From the NCBI GenBank assembly GCA_015069205.1, contig SVIZ01000002.1, positions 1 to 64,000 on the forward strand: DNA of 64,000 nt. Reading direction: 5' to 3'. A model generated the notes under the pieces. The model had not been told where the DNA came from. It was given only the letters and a program-made list of their open reading frames with translations, and made no database searches. Each line of letters opens with the position of its first letter. Position 1 is the stretch's first letter. Both the position numbers and the translations under genes were made by a program. Source of the stretch: Oscillospiraceae bacterium. GTDB lineage: Bacteria; Bacillota; Clostridia; Saccharofermentanales; Saccharofermentanaceae. Positions 26,267-35,382 of this stretch are shown here, piece after piece.

Positions 26267-27544
26267 TTACTTCGGCGCCCAGACGATCCAGACGAACAGA
26301 TAACCTGCGATTACTGCCGTAAGGGTAAAGGGCATGCCGATCTTCATGAAGTCACCGAAGCTTACTTCGTGGCCTTCCTTGCGGAGCATACCGACACCTG
26401 CGATATTGGCTGAAGCACCAATAGGCGTGAGGTTGCCGCCGAGTGTAGCGCCAACCAGGAGACCGAAGTATAAGAAGTGCGGTTCGACGTTCATTGCGGT
26501 CGCTACGCCTGCGAGCAAAGGAAGCATCGTAGCGACGTAAGGAATGTTATCGATGAATGCGGAGATGACGACTGAACCCCATACGATGATGGAGAAGAGT
26601 ACGAATCTGTTGGAGCCGCCGAAGGTTGCGATAAGGTTGGCGAGGTCATTGATGATGCCGACTTCCTTGATCGATGCGATTACTACAAAAAGACCGCTTA
26701 AGAGCAGCATCGTATCCCAGTCCAGAGCTTTAAGTGAATGAATCATTCCCTTGGTGCTCTTCTGCTTGATGAGCTCCCAGACGATCGTGAGGATGCCGCA
26801 TACCATGCAGATGATTCCGTTTGTCCATTCGTGTGTGTTGGGGATGAATGAAGCGATGATGAGAAGGACTACGTGGCCGAGCATCGTGATAGTCGGAACA
26901 TAGTCTGTAACCTTTGTGTGTTCTGTGCTGTTAACGGGCTCTCTGTTCTTGCGGAACATGACCATCATGAGAGGGATCGTTAGGATCGCTCCGAGTTCTA
27001 CTGCAAAGAACATACCGGGCTTGCCGTTCATGTAGAAGAAGTCGTTGAAGTTCATGTGGTCTGCTGCAGCGAGCATGATGGAAGTCGTGTCGCCGACGAG
27101 CGTTGCCGCACCCTGAAGATTGGATGAGACGGCTATGCAGATGATCATGGGAACAGGGTTGATCTTGAGCTTTTTGCATATGGCAAGACCTACCGGAGCG
27201 ACCATGAGGACTGTTGCGACGTTATCGATGAATGCAGAGATGATGCCTGAGAAAAGCGACATCAGGATCGTTACCCACATGACGTTTTTCGAGATGCGGA
27301 GAAGCGCTTCGGCAATCCTGTTCGGCATTTTAGATTCGATGAAATAATCGACTATTACCATCGTGCCGAAGATCATCATGAGGACGTTCCAGTCGATCGC
27401 GGGGAGCACTTTGCCGAGCGGCAGGATCTGACAGATCACCATGAGGGCTGCTGCCGATAATGCGACGATCGCACGGCGCTTGGGCAGAACGATCATGAGA
27501 ATGTACATTATCAGAAAGATACCGATTGCTATGTATTTTGTCAT
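26267..27544 (-). CDS. ArsB/NhaD-superfamily anion or Na+/H+ transporter
   Basis: 425 aa with about 11-12 membrane helices. It shows the two inverted-repeat signature segments of the ion-transporter superfamily, SAFIDNVATVLMVAP and SAFIDNIPYVATMLPL, plus LVGATLGGNLTPIGASANI near the C-terminus. These match the ArsB/NhaD-like permeases often annotated as citrate/sulfate or arsenite transporters; there is no ars gene nearby, so the substrate is open. The ribosome site AAGGAG is well placed for ATG 27544. It is 18 nt downstream of the GT2-GtrA gene on the same strand, so the two are probably co-transcribed. Confidence 0.85.
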   Translation of the reverse strand: MTKYIAIGIFLIMYILMIVLPKRRAIVALSAAALMVICQILPLGKVLPAIDWNVLMMIFGTMVIVDYFIESKMPNRIAEALLRISKNVMWVTILMSLFSGIISAFIDNVATVLMVAPVGLAICKKLKINPVPMIICIAVSSNLQGAATLVGDTTSIMLAAADHMNFNDFFYMNGKPGMFFAVELGAILTIPLMMVMFRKNREPVNSTEHTKVTDYVPTITMLGHVVLLIIASFIPNTHEWTNGIICMVCGILTIVWELIKQKSTKGMIHSLKALDWDTMLLLSGLFVVIASIKEVGIINDLANLIATFGGSNRFVLFSIIVWGSVVISAFIDNIPYVATMLPLLAGVATAMNVEPHFLYFGLLVGATLGGNLTPIGASANIAGVGMLRKEGHEVSFGDFMKIGMPFTLTAVIAGYLFVWIVWAPK

Positions 27545-27562
27545 CAGGTGCTCCTTACAGGG

Positions 27563-28705
27563 TTATTTCTTGGTGTCGGTTTTCGAAGAGCGGAAGACGA
27601 GCTTCTGCTGGATCGTGTAGCTCAGGAAGAAGAGCAGGGTGTCGACGACCGCCTTGACCAGTGTCGTTGTCTCGAGATGGAGAAGGAAGGCGATGAGGCT
27701 TACGACGCCTGCGCTTACGCACATCTGGATTATCGCGAGAAGTGCATATTTAGTGAGCGATGCGCCTTTGGAAGCGCGGCTCTTGAATACGAATTTGTAG
27801 TTGATGAGATAGTTATAGATCGCAGAGATAACTCTCGCGCTGACCGTTGCCATGAAGACGCCCATGCCGACATCAGCGATAGATACGGATGTTGAAGGAA
27901 ACATGTCTGCAAAAAGAAGGCAGAACAGGTGATAGAGCGCGATGTCCAATACGAACGATGAGAGTGACGCGAAGATATACTTGATGAACTTCTTGCCCAG
28001 TATCTTGTATATCCTTATGGAATCCACGACGGGACGGAAATGTGTCTGGTGGTTTTCCTTCGAGTCATATATTGTCTGGATAGGGATCTCGGTAAGACCG
28101 CATCTGCCGGAAACTTCCAGGAGCATCTGCATCTCATATTCGAATCTCTCGCCCTTAACATTGATGAGATCCTTCATGAAATCGAAAGGAATTCCGCGAA
28201 GGCCCGACTGCGTGTCGCTGACCTTTATGCCTGCAACGTATGAGAAAACCGTTATCGTGATCGTGTTGCCGAACCAGCTCTTCCACGGGATGTCCTTCTT
28301 ATTGAACTGGCGGACGCCGAGGATGAGATCATCAGGCTTTTCTATGAGTTTGTTGATTATATTGGTGATGCATTCGGGTGTGTGCTGTCCGTCAGAATCG
28401 GCGGTGACGCATCCCAAAGCATCGGGCATGTTTTCGGTGATGTATGTGAATGCCGTCTTGAGCGCACGGCCTTTTCCGCGGTTGGGCTGATAAGAGATCA
28501 GCTTGCCGCCGCGCCCGGAAATGATCGTTTCCGCTTCCTTGAAAATCGGATCGTATTCTTCGGATGAACCGTCGTTAACGATGATGACGGGACCCATTTC
28601 TTTTTTGTCGAGATCGTGCAGTAATCCGATAAGCCTGTCGTCAGGCTCATATGAGGGGATAACGATAGGTATTAACGCCTTCTGTCGGATCTCTTCGTTT
28701 TTCAT
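27563..28705 (-). CDS. GT2 glycosyltransferase fused to a GtrA-like membrane domain
   Basis: 380 aa. Residues ~10-230 are a family-2 glycosyltransferase of the dolichyl-phosphate mannose synthase type (IVIPSYEPDDRL, VNDGSSEEYDPI, TADSDGQHTPE as metal-binding DxD, DTQSGLRGIP). Residues ~240-370 carry four membrane helices of the GtrA family (YLINYKFVFKS). The fusion suggests transfer of a sugar to undecaprenyl phosphate together with its flipping, feeding surface glycan modification. No ribosome site precedes the ATG. TAATAT lies 7 nt upstream (28713-28718) and TATAAT 4 nt upstream, so a leaderless transcript is possible besides read-through from the antiporter gene. Confidence 0.88.
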   Translation of the reverse strand: MKNEEIRQKALIPIVIPSYEPDDRLIGLLHDLDKKEMGPVIIVNDGSSEEYDPIFKEAETIISGRGGKLISYQPNRGKGRALKTAFTYITENMPDALGCVTADSDGQHTPECITNIINKLIEKPDDLILGVRQFNKKDIPWKSWFGNTITITVFSYVAGIKVSDTQSGLRGIPFDFMKDLINVKGERFEYEMQMLLEVSGRCGLTEIPIQTIYDSKENHQTHFRPVVDSIRIYKILGKKFIKYIFASLSSFVLDIALYHLFCLLFADMFPSTSVSIADVGMGVFMATVSARVISAIYNYLINYKFVFKSRASKGASLTKYALLAIIQMCVSAGVVSLIAFLLHLETTTLVKAVVDTLLFFLSYTIQQKLVFRSSKTDTKK

Positions 28706-28736
28706 AGTGATTATATTAGCATAAGTGTTCCTGATC

Positions 28737-29927
28737 TCAGTCGGAGGGATGGCTCTTATAGAGAAGCTTTAGAAGTATCGGAGCCGCGATCGAACTTACG
28801 AGGATCATGAGGATTACCGCCGTGAAATAGTCGGAGGAGATAAGTCCTGCCGCAAGTCCTTTTTGTGCGGTGATGAGCGCAACTTCGCCACGGGTCATCA
28901 TGCCGACGCCAATCTTGAGTGAGTCACCCCACTTGAACCTGCAAAGCTTTGCCGCGGTGCCGCAGCCGATGATCTTCGAGATAAGAGCTACTGCAACGAA
29001 TGAGATCGAGAAGAGCATGAGAGTAGGATTCATGCTCTCGAAAGAAACCTTCAATCCGATTCCTGCGAAGAAGATGGGCGCGAAAACCATGTAGGAGCTG
29101 ACGTCTACCTTACGCTCAACGTACTTAACGTCGTGGAGGTTGCAAAGGACGACACCTGCCACATAAGCGCCTGTGATGTCTGCGATTCCGAAATATCTCT
29201 CAGCTACGTAAGACATGCCGATGCAGTAAACAAGAGCTGCAATCGGAATTCTTCTTGTATGTTCATATCTGGCGTCGAGCCATTTGAAACCCTTATAAAC
29301 AACGAAGCCCGTGATGATGGCGATCGCGAAGAACATTACCGCCTTGAGCATCGTTACCCATACTGACGTGCCGGAACCCTTGGCACTCAATACGAATGTG
29401 AGAACGACGATTACGATGACATCGTCGATGATGGCAGCGCTTACGATGGTCGTTCCGACAGTGCCGCTGAGCTTACCGAGTTCCTTGAGGGCAGCTACAG
29501 TGATGCTGACTGATGTGGCAGCCATAAGTGTTCCAACGAAGAGACCTTTAATGAACTGGTCAGATCCGATGGGACCGAAACCATAGAAACTCATGAAGAG
29601 CAAGGCGCCCATGACGAGAGGGGCGAATACGCCGGCGCATGCGATGACAGTAGCCTTAAGGCCCGTCTGCTTAAGCTTCTTCATGTCTGTGGAGAGACCT
29701 GCTTCGAACATGAGCATGATAACGCCGATCTCTGCCATCTTGTTGATGAAGTCAGACTGATCCACAATGCCAAGAACGGCAGGTCCGATCAGAAGACCTG
29801 CAACGATCTCTCCAACGACCTCAGGTGCGTGAAGTTTTCTTGCTATGATTCCGAACACCTTCGCAGTGAGCAGTATCAGTGCGATGTCAAGTAAAAATCT
29901 AAGACTTTCCAAATCAGTCACTTCCAT
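28737..29927 (-). CDS. Kef-type (CPA2) cation:proton antiporter
   Basis: 396 aa, about 12 membrane helices. CPA2 features: LHAPEVVGEIVAGLLIGP near the N-terminus, ATSVSITVAALKELGKL and AAIIDDVIVIVVL, the paired Asp site of Na+(K+)/H+ exchangers, and VGMMTRGEVALI near the end. It lacks the C-terminal TrkA-N domain of KefB/KefC, so it is the short form. It probably exchanges Na+ or K+ for H+. The ribosome site is poor (AGGAA about 20 nt upstream). It is the first of three co-directional membrane-protein genes. Confidence 0.88.
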   Translation of the reverse strand: MEVTDLESLRFLLDIALILLTAKVFGIIARKLHAPEVVGEIVAGLLIGPAVLGIVDQSDFINKMAEIGVIMLMFEAGLSTDMKKLKQTGLKATVIACAGVFAPLVMGALLFMSFYGFGPIGSDQFIKGLFVGTLMAATSVSITVAALKELGKLSGTVGTTIVSAAIIDDVIVIVVLTFVLSAKGSGTSVWVTMLKAVMFFAIAIITGFVVYKGFKWLDARYEHTRRIPIAALVYCIGMSYVAERYFGIADITGAYVAGVVLCNLHDVKYVERKVDVSSYMVFAPIFFAGIGLKVSFESMNPTLMLFSISFVAVALISKIIGCGTAAKLCRFKWGDSLKIGVGMMTRGEVALITAQKGLAAGLISSDYFTAVILMILVSSIAAPILLKLLYKSHPSD

Positions 29928-30094
29928 TCAAAAAAACAATTTAATTCCTGCCAAATTTCACCGATACTAGTTATATCACGCTATATTTTTTGCGGCAGGC
30001 TGCACTTTATACAAACTTATTCTTTTAATAAGGTGTTTTAGGCGTAAAAATGTTATTATAGAGTGTCGAATTACGGCACATCGGAGGCTTATTA

Positions 30095-31876
30095 ATGAAA
30101 CAGCTTGAGTATCCTTACGATTCCGACTATATCCTTCGCAAGAAGAAGGCTATCAGAAGAGAGCTTTTGGCGAGGGAGGATATCAAGTATATCGAGAAGA
30201 AGATCGCCATCTTAGGCGGCTCCACGACCAGCGACATCAAGCAGGTGTTAGAGCTCTTCCTTTTGAATTACGGCATTAAGCCGGAGTTTTTCGAATCCGA
30301 ATACAATAAGTATTTTGAAGACGCGGTCTTCGGCAATCCTGAGCTTGACGATTTCAAGCCGGATCTCGTTTTCGTGCACACCACTACAAGAAACATCGCA
30401 AGATTCCCGTCTGTCACGGATTCTCCCGAGCAGATCGACGCTCTTCTCGAAGAGACCATGGGAAGATTCGAGCAGGTCTGGAAAGCACTTGCAGACAGAT
30501 TTCAGTGCACGATAATTCAGAATAATTTCGAGCAGCCTTATTACAGGCTCCTGGGCAACAGCGATTTTACGAACATCCACGGCAGGCTGAACTTCATCAA
30601 CAGACTTAACGACAGGTTCTGCAGTTATGCCCAGACACACGGCAATTTCTTCATTAACGACATCAACTATGTCTCTGCCGTCTACGGCATCAAGAAGTGG
30701 GCAGATCCGGGTGACTGGTACAGATATAAGTATGCTTTGAGCGTTTCCGCAATCCCTGATTTTGCGTTCAATCTGGCGCGCATCATCAAGGCAGTTTACG
30801 GCCGCAATAAGAAGGCGTTTGCGCTCGACATGGACAATACATTGTGGGGCGGAATCGTAGGCGACGACGGTCCCGAAAACATAAAGATAGGTCACGAGGA
30901 TGCGGAATCCGAACTCTTCACGGAGTTCCAGCAGTACGTTAAGGCGCATAAGGATCTGGGCATCCTTCTTACCGTCGCATCCAAGAACGACGAGGAGAAC
31001 GCACTGGCAGGCCTCGCCCGTCCCGACTCAACGCTCAAGCAGGATGACTTCATCATCATCAAGGCCAACTGGGACAATAAGGACCGCAATATCGCGAACA
31101 TCGCTTCAGAACTCAACATCGGTTCTGACAGCTTCGTTTTCGTGGACGACAACCCTGTAGAGAGAGCGCTCGTAGAGAACCAGATCTCAGGTATTTCCGT
31201 ACCTGAAGTCGGCGCACCTGAGACATACATCGACGTGCTCGATTCGAACGGATTCTTTGAAGTTACTGGCATTTCCGAAGAAGACTTAAAGCGTGGCGGA
31301 ATGTATAAGGCAAACATAGAGCGTGCCAAGGCATCGGCTTCATTCGAGAATTACGACGATTATCTGAGGTCGCTCGAGATGACTGCCGAGATCAAGCCTT
31401 TCGCGCCGGTTTACATGGCAAGGATCGCCGAGCTCACCAACAAGAGCAACCAGTTCAACCTGACGACAAAGCGCTGTTCACAGGCCGAGATCGAGAAGTT
31501 CGCATCTGACCCTTCCTATATCACTTTGTACGGAAGATTAGAGGACAAGTTCGGCGACAACGGTGTTGTAGCGGTAACTTTCGGCCACGCTGAAGGTGAT
31601 ACGTTCCACATCGACCTGTGGCTCATGAGCTGCAGAGTCTTAAAGCGCGGTATGGAATTTGCAATGATGGATGAGCTCATAGCAGAGGCAAAATCCCGCA
31701 ATATCACGAAGATTAAAGGCTACTATTTCCCGACCGCAAAGAATAAAATGGTCAAGGATTTTTACGGGCTTCAGGGCTTTACGAAAATAAGCGAGGCTGA
31801 AGACGGCGCGGCCGAGTGGATACTCGATCTTTCTGAGCCCCACAAGAGCGGCAATGTCGCCATCAAGGTCAACTGA
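30095..31876 (+). CDS. FkbH-like HAD-IIIC protein (putative glyceryl-ACP loading enzyme)
   Basis: 593 aa with three parts. The N-terminal ~200 residues are SGNH-like (IAILGGSTTSDI at 37-48). A HAD-IIIC domain follows, with DMDNTLWGG (245-253), SKND (296-299) and DDNP (351-354). The C-terminal GNAT-like part carries SNQFNLTTKR and LMSCRVLKRGME with Cys513. Characterised FkbH proteins take 1,3-bisphosphoglycerate, remove phosphate and place a glyceryl group on an acyl carrier protein. Here the carrier-protein gene follows after 31 nt, supporting such a role. All HAD residues are intact. The ribosome site is CGGAGG. First gene of the four-gene operon reaching 34328. Confidence 0.88.
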   Translation: MKQLEYPYDSDYILRKKKAIRRELLAREDIKYIEKKIAILGGSTTSDIKQVLELFLLNYGIKPEFFESEYNKYFEDAVFGNPELDDFKPDLVFVHTTTRNIARFPSVTDSPEQIDALLEETMGRFEQVWKALADRFQCTIIQNNFEQPYYRLLGNSDFTNIHGRLNFINRLNDRFCSYAQTHGNFFINDINYVSAVYGIKKWADPGDWYRYKYALSVSAIPDFAFNLARIIKAVYGRNKKAFALDMDNTLWGGIVGDDGPENIKIGHEDAESELFTEFQQYVKAHKDLGILLTVASKNDEENALAGLARPDSTLKQDDFIIIKANWDNKDRNIANIASELNIGSDSFVFVDDNPVERALVENQISGISVPEVGAPETYIDVLDSNGFFEVTGISEEDLKRGGMYKANIERAKASASFENYDDYLRSLEMTAEIKPFAPVYMARIAELTNKSNQFNLTTKRCSQAEIEKFASDPSYITLYGRLEDKFGDNGVVAVTFGHAEGDTFHIDLWLMSCRVLKRGMEFAMMDELIAEAKSRNITKIKGYYFPTAKNKMVKDFYGLQGFTKISEAEDGAAEWILDLSEPHKSGNVAIKVN

Positions 31877-31907
31877 CATAAGGCTCTCGCAAAAGGAGAT
31901 TTTGGAA

Positions 31908-32150
31908 ATGACAAGAGAAGAGATTTACGGCAAGCTTAACGAAGTGTTTCAGGATGTTTTCGATGACGAGGACATCACGGTAAACGATTCCACAGTTGCA
32001 GCCGACGTTGACGGCTGGGATTCATTGGAGCACATCAACCTCATTGTCGCTGTCGAGAGATGCTTTGGCATCAAGTTCACGATGGGTGAGACGACCGGTC
32101 TTAAGAATGTCGGCGAGATGGTAGACAGGATCATCGCCCACCTCGGCTAA
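31908..32150 (+). CDS. Acyl carrier protein
   Basis: 80 aa. It has the four-helix carrier-protein pattern, with the phosphopantetheine attachment Ser39 in GWDSLEHINLI. The sequence is of the stand-alone, D-alanyl-carrier/FkbH-partner type rather than fatty-acid AcpP, whose motif is usually DSLD. The start is ATG 31908 with AAAAGGAG upstream; the frame is open further upstream into the FkbH gene without a start signal. Between the FkbH-like enzyme and the MBOAT, it is the natural carrier from one to the other. Confidence 0.9.
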   Translation: MTREEIYGKLNEVFQDVFDDEDITVNDSTVAADVDGWDSLEHINLIVAVERCFGIKFTMGETTGLKNVGEMVDRIIAHLG

Positions 32151-32160
32151 GGGTTAATTA

Positions 32161-33705
32161 ATGTCATTAGTATCCGCACTTTTCCTGGCTTTCGTTGCAG
32201 CAGTCTTACTGCTCTACTATGTGCTGCCCAAGTCCGTAAGACTCTGGGTGGTCCTGGCAGCGAGCCTTGCTTTTGCAGGATTTTTAGGTTTTTACACATT
32301 GCTGTTCGTCCTCGTGTCGGCAGTACTCTGTTATGTTGGAGGCCTTCTTGCCGGCCCCTCGAAAAGCAATGCTCTGCGCAACGCCGCAACCGTAATAACG
32401 GTCGTCATCAACATCGCGCTTTTGTGCTGCATCAAGTATTACAACGTGTTGGGCCTTGCCGCTGAAAGACTCAATCTCCTCTTCGGCGCGACCGAGACTT
32501 CTAACACATTCTTCCTCTACGCAGTTCCTGTCGGAATGTCTTTCTATGTCCTCCAGACATCAGGTTACATCTTGGACTGCAGATGGGAAAAGATCGCACC
32601 CGAGAAGAACTTCTTCAAGGTTTTATTGTTCTCAACATACTTTCCGCAGCTCATGTCGGGACCTATGAACACTTACGCTAACCTTTCCGCAGAGTTTGAG
32701 AAGGCCAAGTCCGTCAAGTTCTCACTTGAGAGGATCTGCGACGGCGCTGTAAGGATCGCGTGGGGATTTTTCAAAAAGCTCGTAATCGCTGAGCGCGCCG
32801 CAATGCCCGTAAATCTTATTTTTGGAGACCACCAGACATTCACGGGTCTCTATGTTCCGATCGGCGTTTTCTTCTTCGCGATCCAGCTCTACTGCGATTT
32901 CTCCGGATGCATGGACGTCGTAATCGGTGTATCCCACATGCTCGGCATCGAACTTCCCGAGAACTTCAACTGCCCGTTCTTCTCAAAGACCGTCAAGGAA
33001 TACTGGAGAAGATGGCACATCACTCTCGGCGGATGGCTCCGTGATTACCTCATGTATCCCATCCTGAAAAGCGAGCCGCTCATTAAGCTCGGCGACTGGT
33101 CGAAGGCAAAGTTCGGAAAGAAAAATGGTAAGAAAGTCCCGACTTATGTTGCTCTTTTCATCCTCTGGTTTGCAGTCGGTTACTGGCACGGCGGCCTTTG
33201 GAATTACGTTATCGGTTCAGGAATCCTGCACTTCATCTACATCGTGCTCGGCATGATCTTCGAGCCCGTGTCAAAGAAGATCCGTCCGAAGATCGGTGCT
33301 GACAAGTTATACTTCAGGATCTTCCAGTCCGTCCGCACATTTATCCTGATGCTCTCGGGCTTCGTATTCTTCAGATCTGCTACGGTCATGGACGCAGTCG
33401 ACATGTATGCTGCGATCTTCCGCAGAGGCGGAGCTGCTCTTAACTGGGCAAACTTCTCTTCTTCAGGCCTTGATCTGTCGAACCTCATCGTGCTCATCAT
33501 TGCTGTCCTGCTCGTTGCGGCAGTCGACGCTTACAAATATGTACCCAGTGAAGATGACCAGCCCAAGTCCGCAATCGCCTTCTTAAGAAGCAAGGGCGTT
33601 GTCGTTCTCTGGGCAGCATTTATGGTTTTGTTTGTTGCAACTTTAGTCTTCGGAATGTATGGTTTAGGCTATGATTCCGGTTCATTCATATACGCTAGAA
33701 TCTGA
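32161..33705 (+). CDS. MBOAT family O-acyltransferase (DltB/AlgI-like)
   Basis: 514 aa, about 11 membrane helices. MBOAT landmarks are YFPQLMSGPM, IQLYCDFSGCMDV, ENFNCPFFSKTVKEYWRRWH (the conserved WRRWH at 282-286) and the catalytic His343 in YWHGGLWN. In DltB and AlgI, such proteins move an acyl group from a cytoplasmic carrier (protein or CoA) across the membrane onto a surface polymer. With an ACP gene 10 nt upstream and no acyl-CoA ligase, the donor is probably the loaded carrier protein. The ribosome site is weak (AAGGG), so translation may be coupled to the ACP gene. Confidence 0.92.
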   Translation: MSLVSALFLAFVAAVLLLYYVLPKSVRLWVVLAASLAFAGFLGFYTLLFVLVSAVLCYVGGLLAGPSKSNALRNAATVITVVINIALLCCIKYYNVLGLAAERLNLLFGATETSNTFFLYAVPVGMSFYVLQTSGYILDCRWEKIAPEKNFFKVLLFSTYFPQLMSGPMNTYANLSAEFEKAKSVKFSLERICDGAVRIAWGFFKKLVIAERAAMPVNLIFGDHQTFTGLYVPIGVFFFAIQLYCDFSGCMDVVIGVSHMLGIELPENFNCPFFSKTVKEYWRRWHITLGGWLRDYLMYPILKSEPLIKLGDWSKAKFGKKNGKKVPTYVALFILWFAVGYWHGGLWNYVIGSGILHFIYIVLGMIFEPVSKKIRPKIGADKLYFRIFQSVRTFILMLSGFVFFRSATVMDAVDMYAAIFRRGGAALNWANFSSSGLDLSNLIVLIIAVLLVAAVDAYKYVPSEDDQPKSAIAFLRSKGVVVLWAAFMVLFVATLVFGMYGLGYDSGSFIYARI

Positions 33706-33719
33706 CGGAGGAATTACTT

Positions 33720-34328
33720 ATGAACATTGTTTGTCTCGACATGGAAGGCGTTTTGGTCCCTGAGATCTGGATCGAATTTTCGAAGAAGACCGGCATTCCG
33801 GAACTTACACGCACGACCAGGGATGAGCCCGATTACGACAAGCTCATGCACTGGAGACTCGGCATCTTGAGAGAGCATGGTTTGGGCCTCAAGGAGATCC
33901 AGGATGTAATCGCGCAGATAGATCCGCTTCCCGGCGCAAAGGAATTCCTCGACGAGCTCCGCAAGGATATGCAGGTCATCATCATAAGCGACACGTTCAC
34001 ACAGTTCGCCATGCCTCTCATGAAAAAGCTCGGCTATCCGGCACTTTTCTGCAACTCACTGATCGTAGGTGAGGACGGCATGATCGAAGACTTCAAGATG
34101 AGGATCGAGAACTCAAAGCTTTCCACTGTTAAGGCTCTGCAGTCCATCGGCTTCGACACTATAGCTTCCGGCGACTCTTACAACGACCTCGCCATGATCA
34201 AGGCATCCAAGGCAGGTTTCCTTTTCAAGAGCACCGAGAAGATCATCGCCGACAACCCGGACATTCCCGCATTTGAAGAGTTCGACGAGCTGCTTGCCGC
34301 TATCAAGGCCGTTCCGGATTCTAACTGA
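33720..34328 (+). CDS. thrH: ThrH-like HAD phosphatase (phosphoserine phosphatase / homoserine phosphotransferase type)
   Basis: 202 aa. It strongly resembles ThrH of Pseudomonas as I recall it: CLDMEGVLVPEIWIEFSKKT, DYDKLMHWRL, ISDTFTQFAMPLM and ASGDSYNDLAMI. All HAD motifs are present (nucleophile Asp7, Ser/Thr in SDT, Lys further on, GDSYND). ThrH dephosphorylates phosphoserine and can pass the phosphate to homoserine. It starts 14 nt after the MBOAT stop with GGAGG, so it belongs to the operon; whether it acts in serine metabolism or on a three-carbon phosphate linked to the FkbH pathway is open. Confidence 0.88.
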   Translation: MNIVCLDMEGVLVPEIWIEFSKKTGIPELTRTTRDEPDYDKLMHWRLGILREHGLGLKEIQDVIAQIDPLPGAKEFLDELRKDMQVIIISDTFTQFAMPLMKKLGYPALFCNSLIVGEDGMIEDFKMRIENSKLSTVKALQSIGFDTIASGDSYNDLAMIKASKAGFLFKSTEKIIADNPDIPAFEEFDELLAAIKAVPDSN

Positions 34329-34357
34329 AATAGTTGAATTAATTATGGTTTCTGACA

Positions 34358-34390
34358 GGGATGTCTCTTGTGTGGGGCATCTCTTTTTTA
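34358..34390 (+). terminator. Terminator of the FkbH-ACP-MBOAT-ThrH operon
   Basis: Stem GATGTCTC / GGGGCATC (with G-U pairs) followed by TCTTTTTTA. Confidence 0.75.
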
Positions 34391-34668
34391 TGCAATTACA
34401 TTCCTTTTTCATGCTCCGTTTCCATTTTTCCTGCATCGAAAATGATGCTCATTTTTTTGATCATCTGTTCAGGGTGTTTTACATGAGCAAAAACATGGAT
34501 TTGCCCGAAAACCAGCTTTTTGCTCATCTTTTTTTCGAAAAAAACTGAGCAAAAAACTGAGCAAGTGTTCGCGCACCGGGGAAAATGCTTTTCGTGCACT
34601 GGGGAAGAATACTTTTCGCGCGTCGGGGAATACTATTTACACACCTGCAAAGCCTTGCGTGACAAAAA
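34391..34668. other. Non-coding stretch with inverted and direct repeats
   Basis: No credible gene. It holds a long hairpin: TTTTTGCTCATCTTTTTTTC (34517-34536) and its near-complement (34537-34555). TGAGCAAAAA-type words recur near 34484, 34546 and 34557. Three imperfect direct repeats of 23-24 nt at 34568-34590, 34591-34614 and 34615-34637 each read TTCG(C/T)GC..(C/T)GGGGAA. It lies between a terminator and the end of a convergent gene. Confidence 0.55.
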
Positions 34669-35325
34669 TTACTTATACGCCTTCGGAAGATTCCAGCCGT
34701 AGTGTGCCGCGCAGAGCCTGATGACGCAGACGAAGAAGAAGCCTGCGAGCATGGCGGCTTCGGCAGAACCCGTGATGATGTAGAAAACGTAGACGATCGC
34801 GGCTCCGACGATGGAGGCGCATGCGTAGATGTGCTTTACGAAAATGTAGGGCATCTCAAGTGAGAGCGCGTCTCTTAAGACACCGCCGCCGACACCCGTG
34901 ACCACGCCGAGGAAAACTACGAGGAACGCATTGTTGGCGTAAGGTCCCAGAAGGCCCGTGTGGACACCGTCTGCTGTGAAAGCGGCGAGACCGATCGTGT
35001 CGAACCAGAAGAAGACCTTCTCATAGATGGCTCGCGTTTTGTCGGAAATTTCACGTTTCCTCTTGTGCTGCCACCATACGAATATGAATGTGACGTTGGC
35101 CGTGACGGCCGCAATGATTACGAATAAAGGGTTCTTGAAAGCCATCGGAGGGGTGGAGCCGGTGATAAGGTCCCTGATGATGCCGCCGCCCGTAGCTGTC
35201 AGGAGCGCTAAGATGTTGACGCCGAAGATGTCCATCTTCTTGCGGATGCCCGCCATGGCACCCGACACTGCAAAAGCGACAGTGCCGATGATGTCCGTGA
35301 TCAAGATGAAGAGTTCGGTATCCAT
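34669..35325 (-). CDS. TRIC-family (UPF0126) cation channel protein
   Basis: 218 aa (221 if the earlier ATG at 35334 is used), seven membrane helices. It holds two copies of the UPF0126 unit: GTVAFAVSGAMAGIRKKMD...TATGGGIIRDLI and GLAAFTADGVHTGLL...TGVGGGVLRDAL. Bacterial relatives are trimeric intracellular cation-type K+ channels. The ATG at 35325 is chosen since TATAAT ends 7 nt before it and no ribosome site exists for either ATG, which suggests a leaderless mRNA. Confidence 0.88.
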   Translation of the reverse strand: MDTELFILITDIIGTVAFAVSGAMAGIRKKMDIFGVNILALLTATGGGIIRDLITGSTPPMAFKNPLFVIIAAVTANVTFIFVWWQHKRKREISDKTRAIYEKVFFWFDTIGLAAFTADGVHTGLLGPYANNAFLVVFLGVVTGVGGGVLRDALSLEMPYIFVKHIYACASIVGAAIVYVFYIITGSAEAAMLAGFFFVCVIRLCAAHYGWNLPKAYK

Positions 35326-35332
35326 AGCAGAC

Positions 35333-35361
35333 ATTATATTTTTTTTGAATTGGTTTTTCTA
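35333..35361 (-). promoter_or_regulatory. Leaderless-type promoter of the TRIC channel gene
   Basis: On the minus strand: TAGAAA (35361-35356), 17-nt spacer, TATAAT (35338-35333), then 7 nt to ATG 35325. Confidence 0.65.
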
Positions 35362-35382
35362 CTGGTGGAAGATCTGATCAAA

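Noticed and set aside
34273..34702. Short open frames on both strands after thrH
   Set aside because: They overlap the terminator, T-runs and the hairpin/repeat area; no ribosome sites and no domain content.
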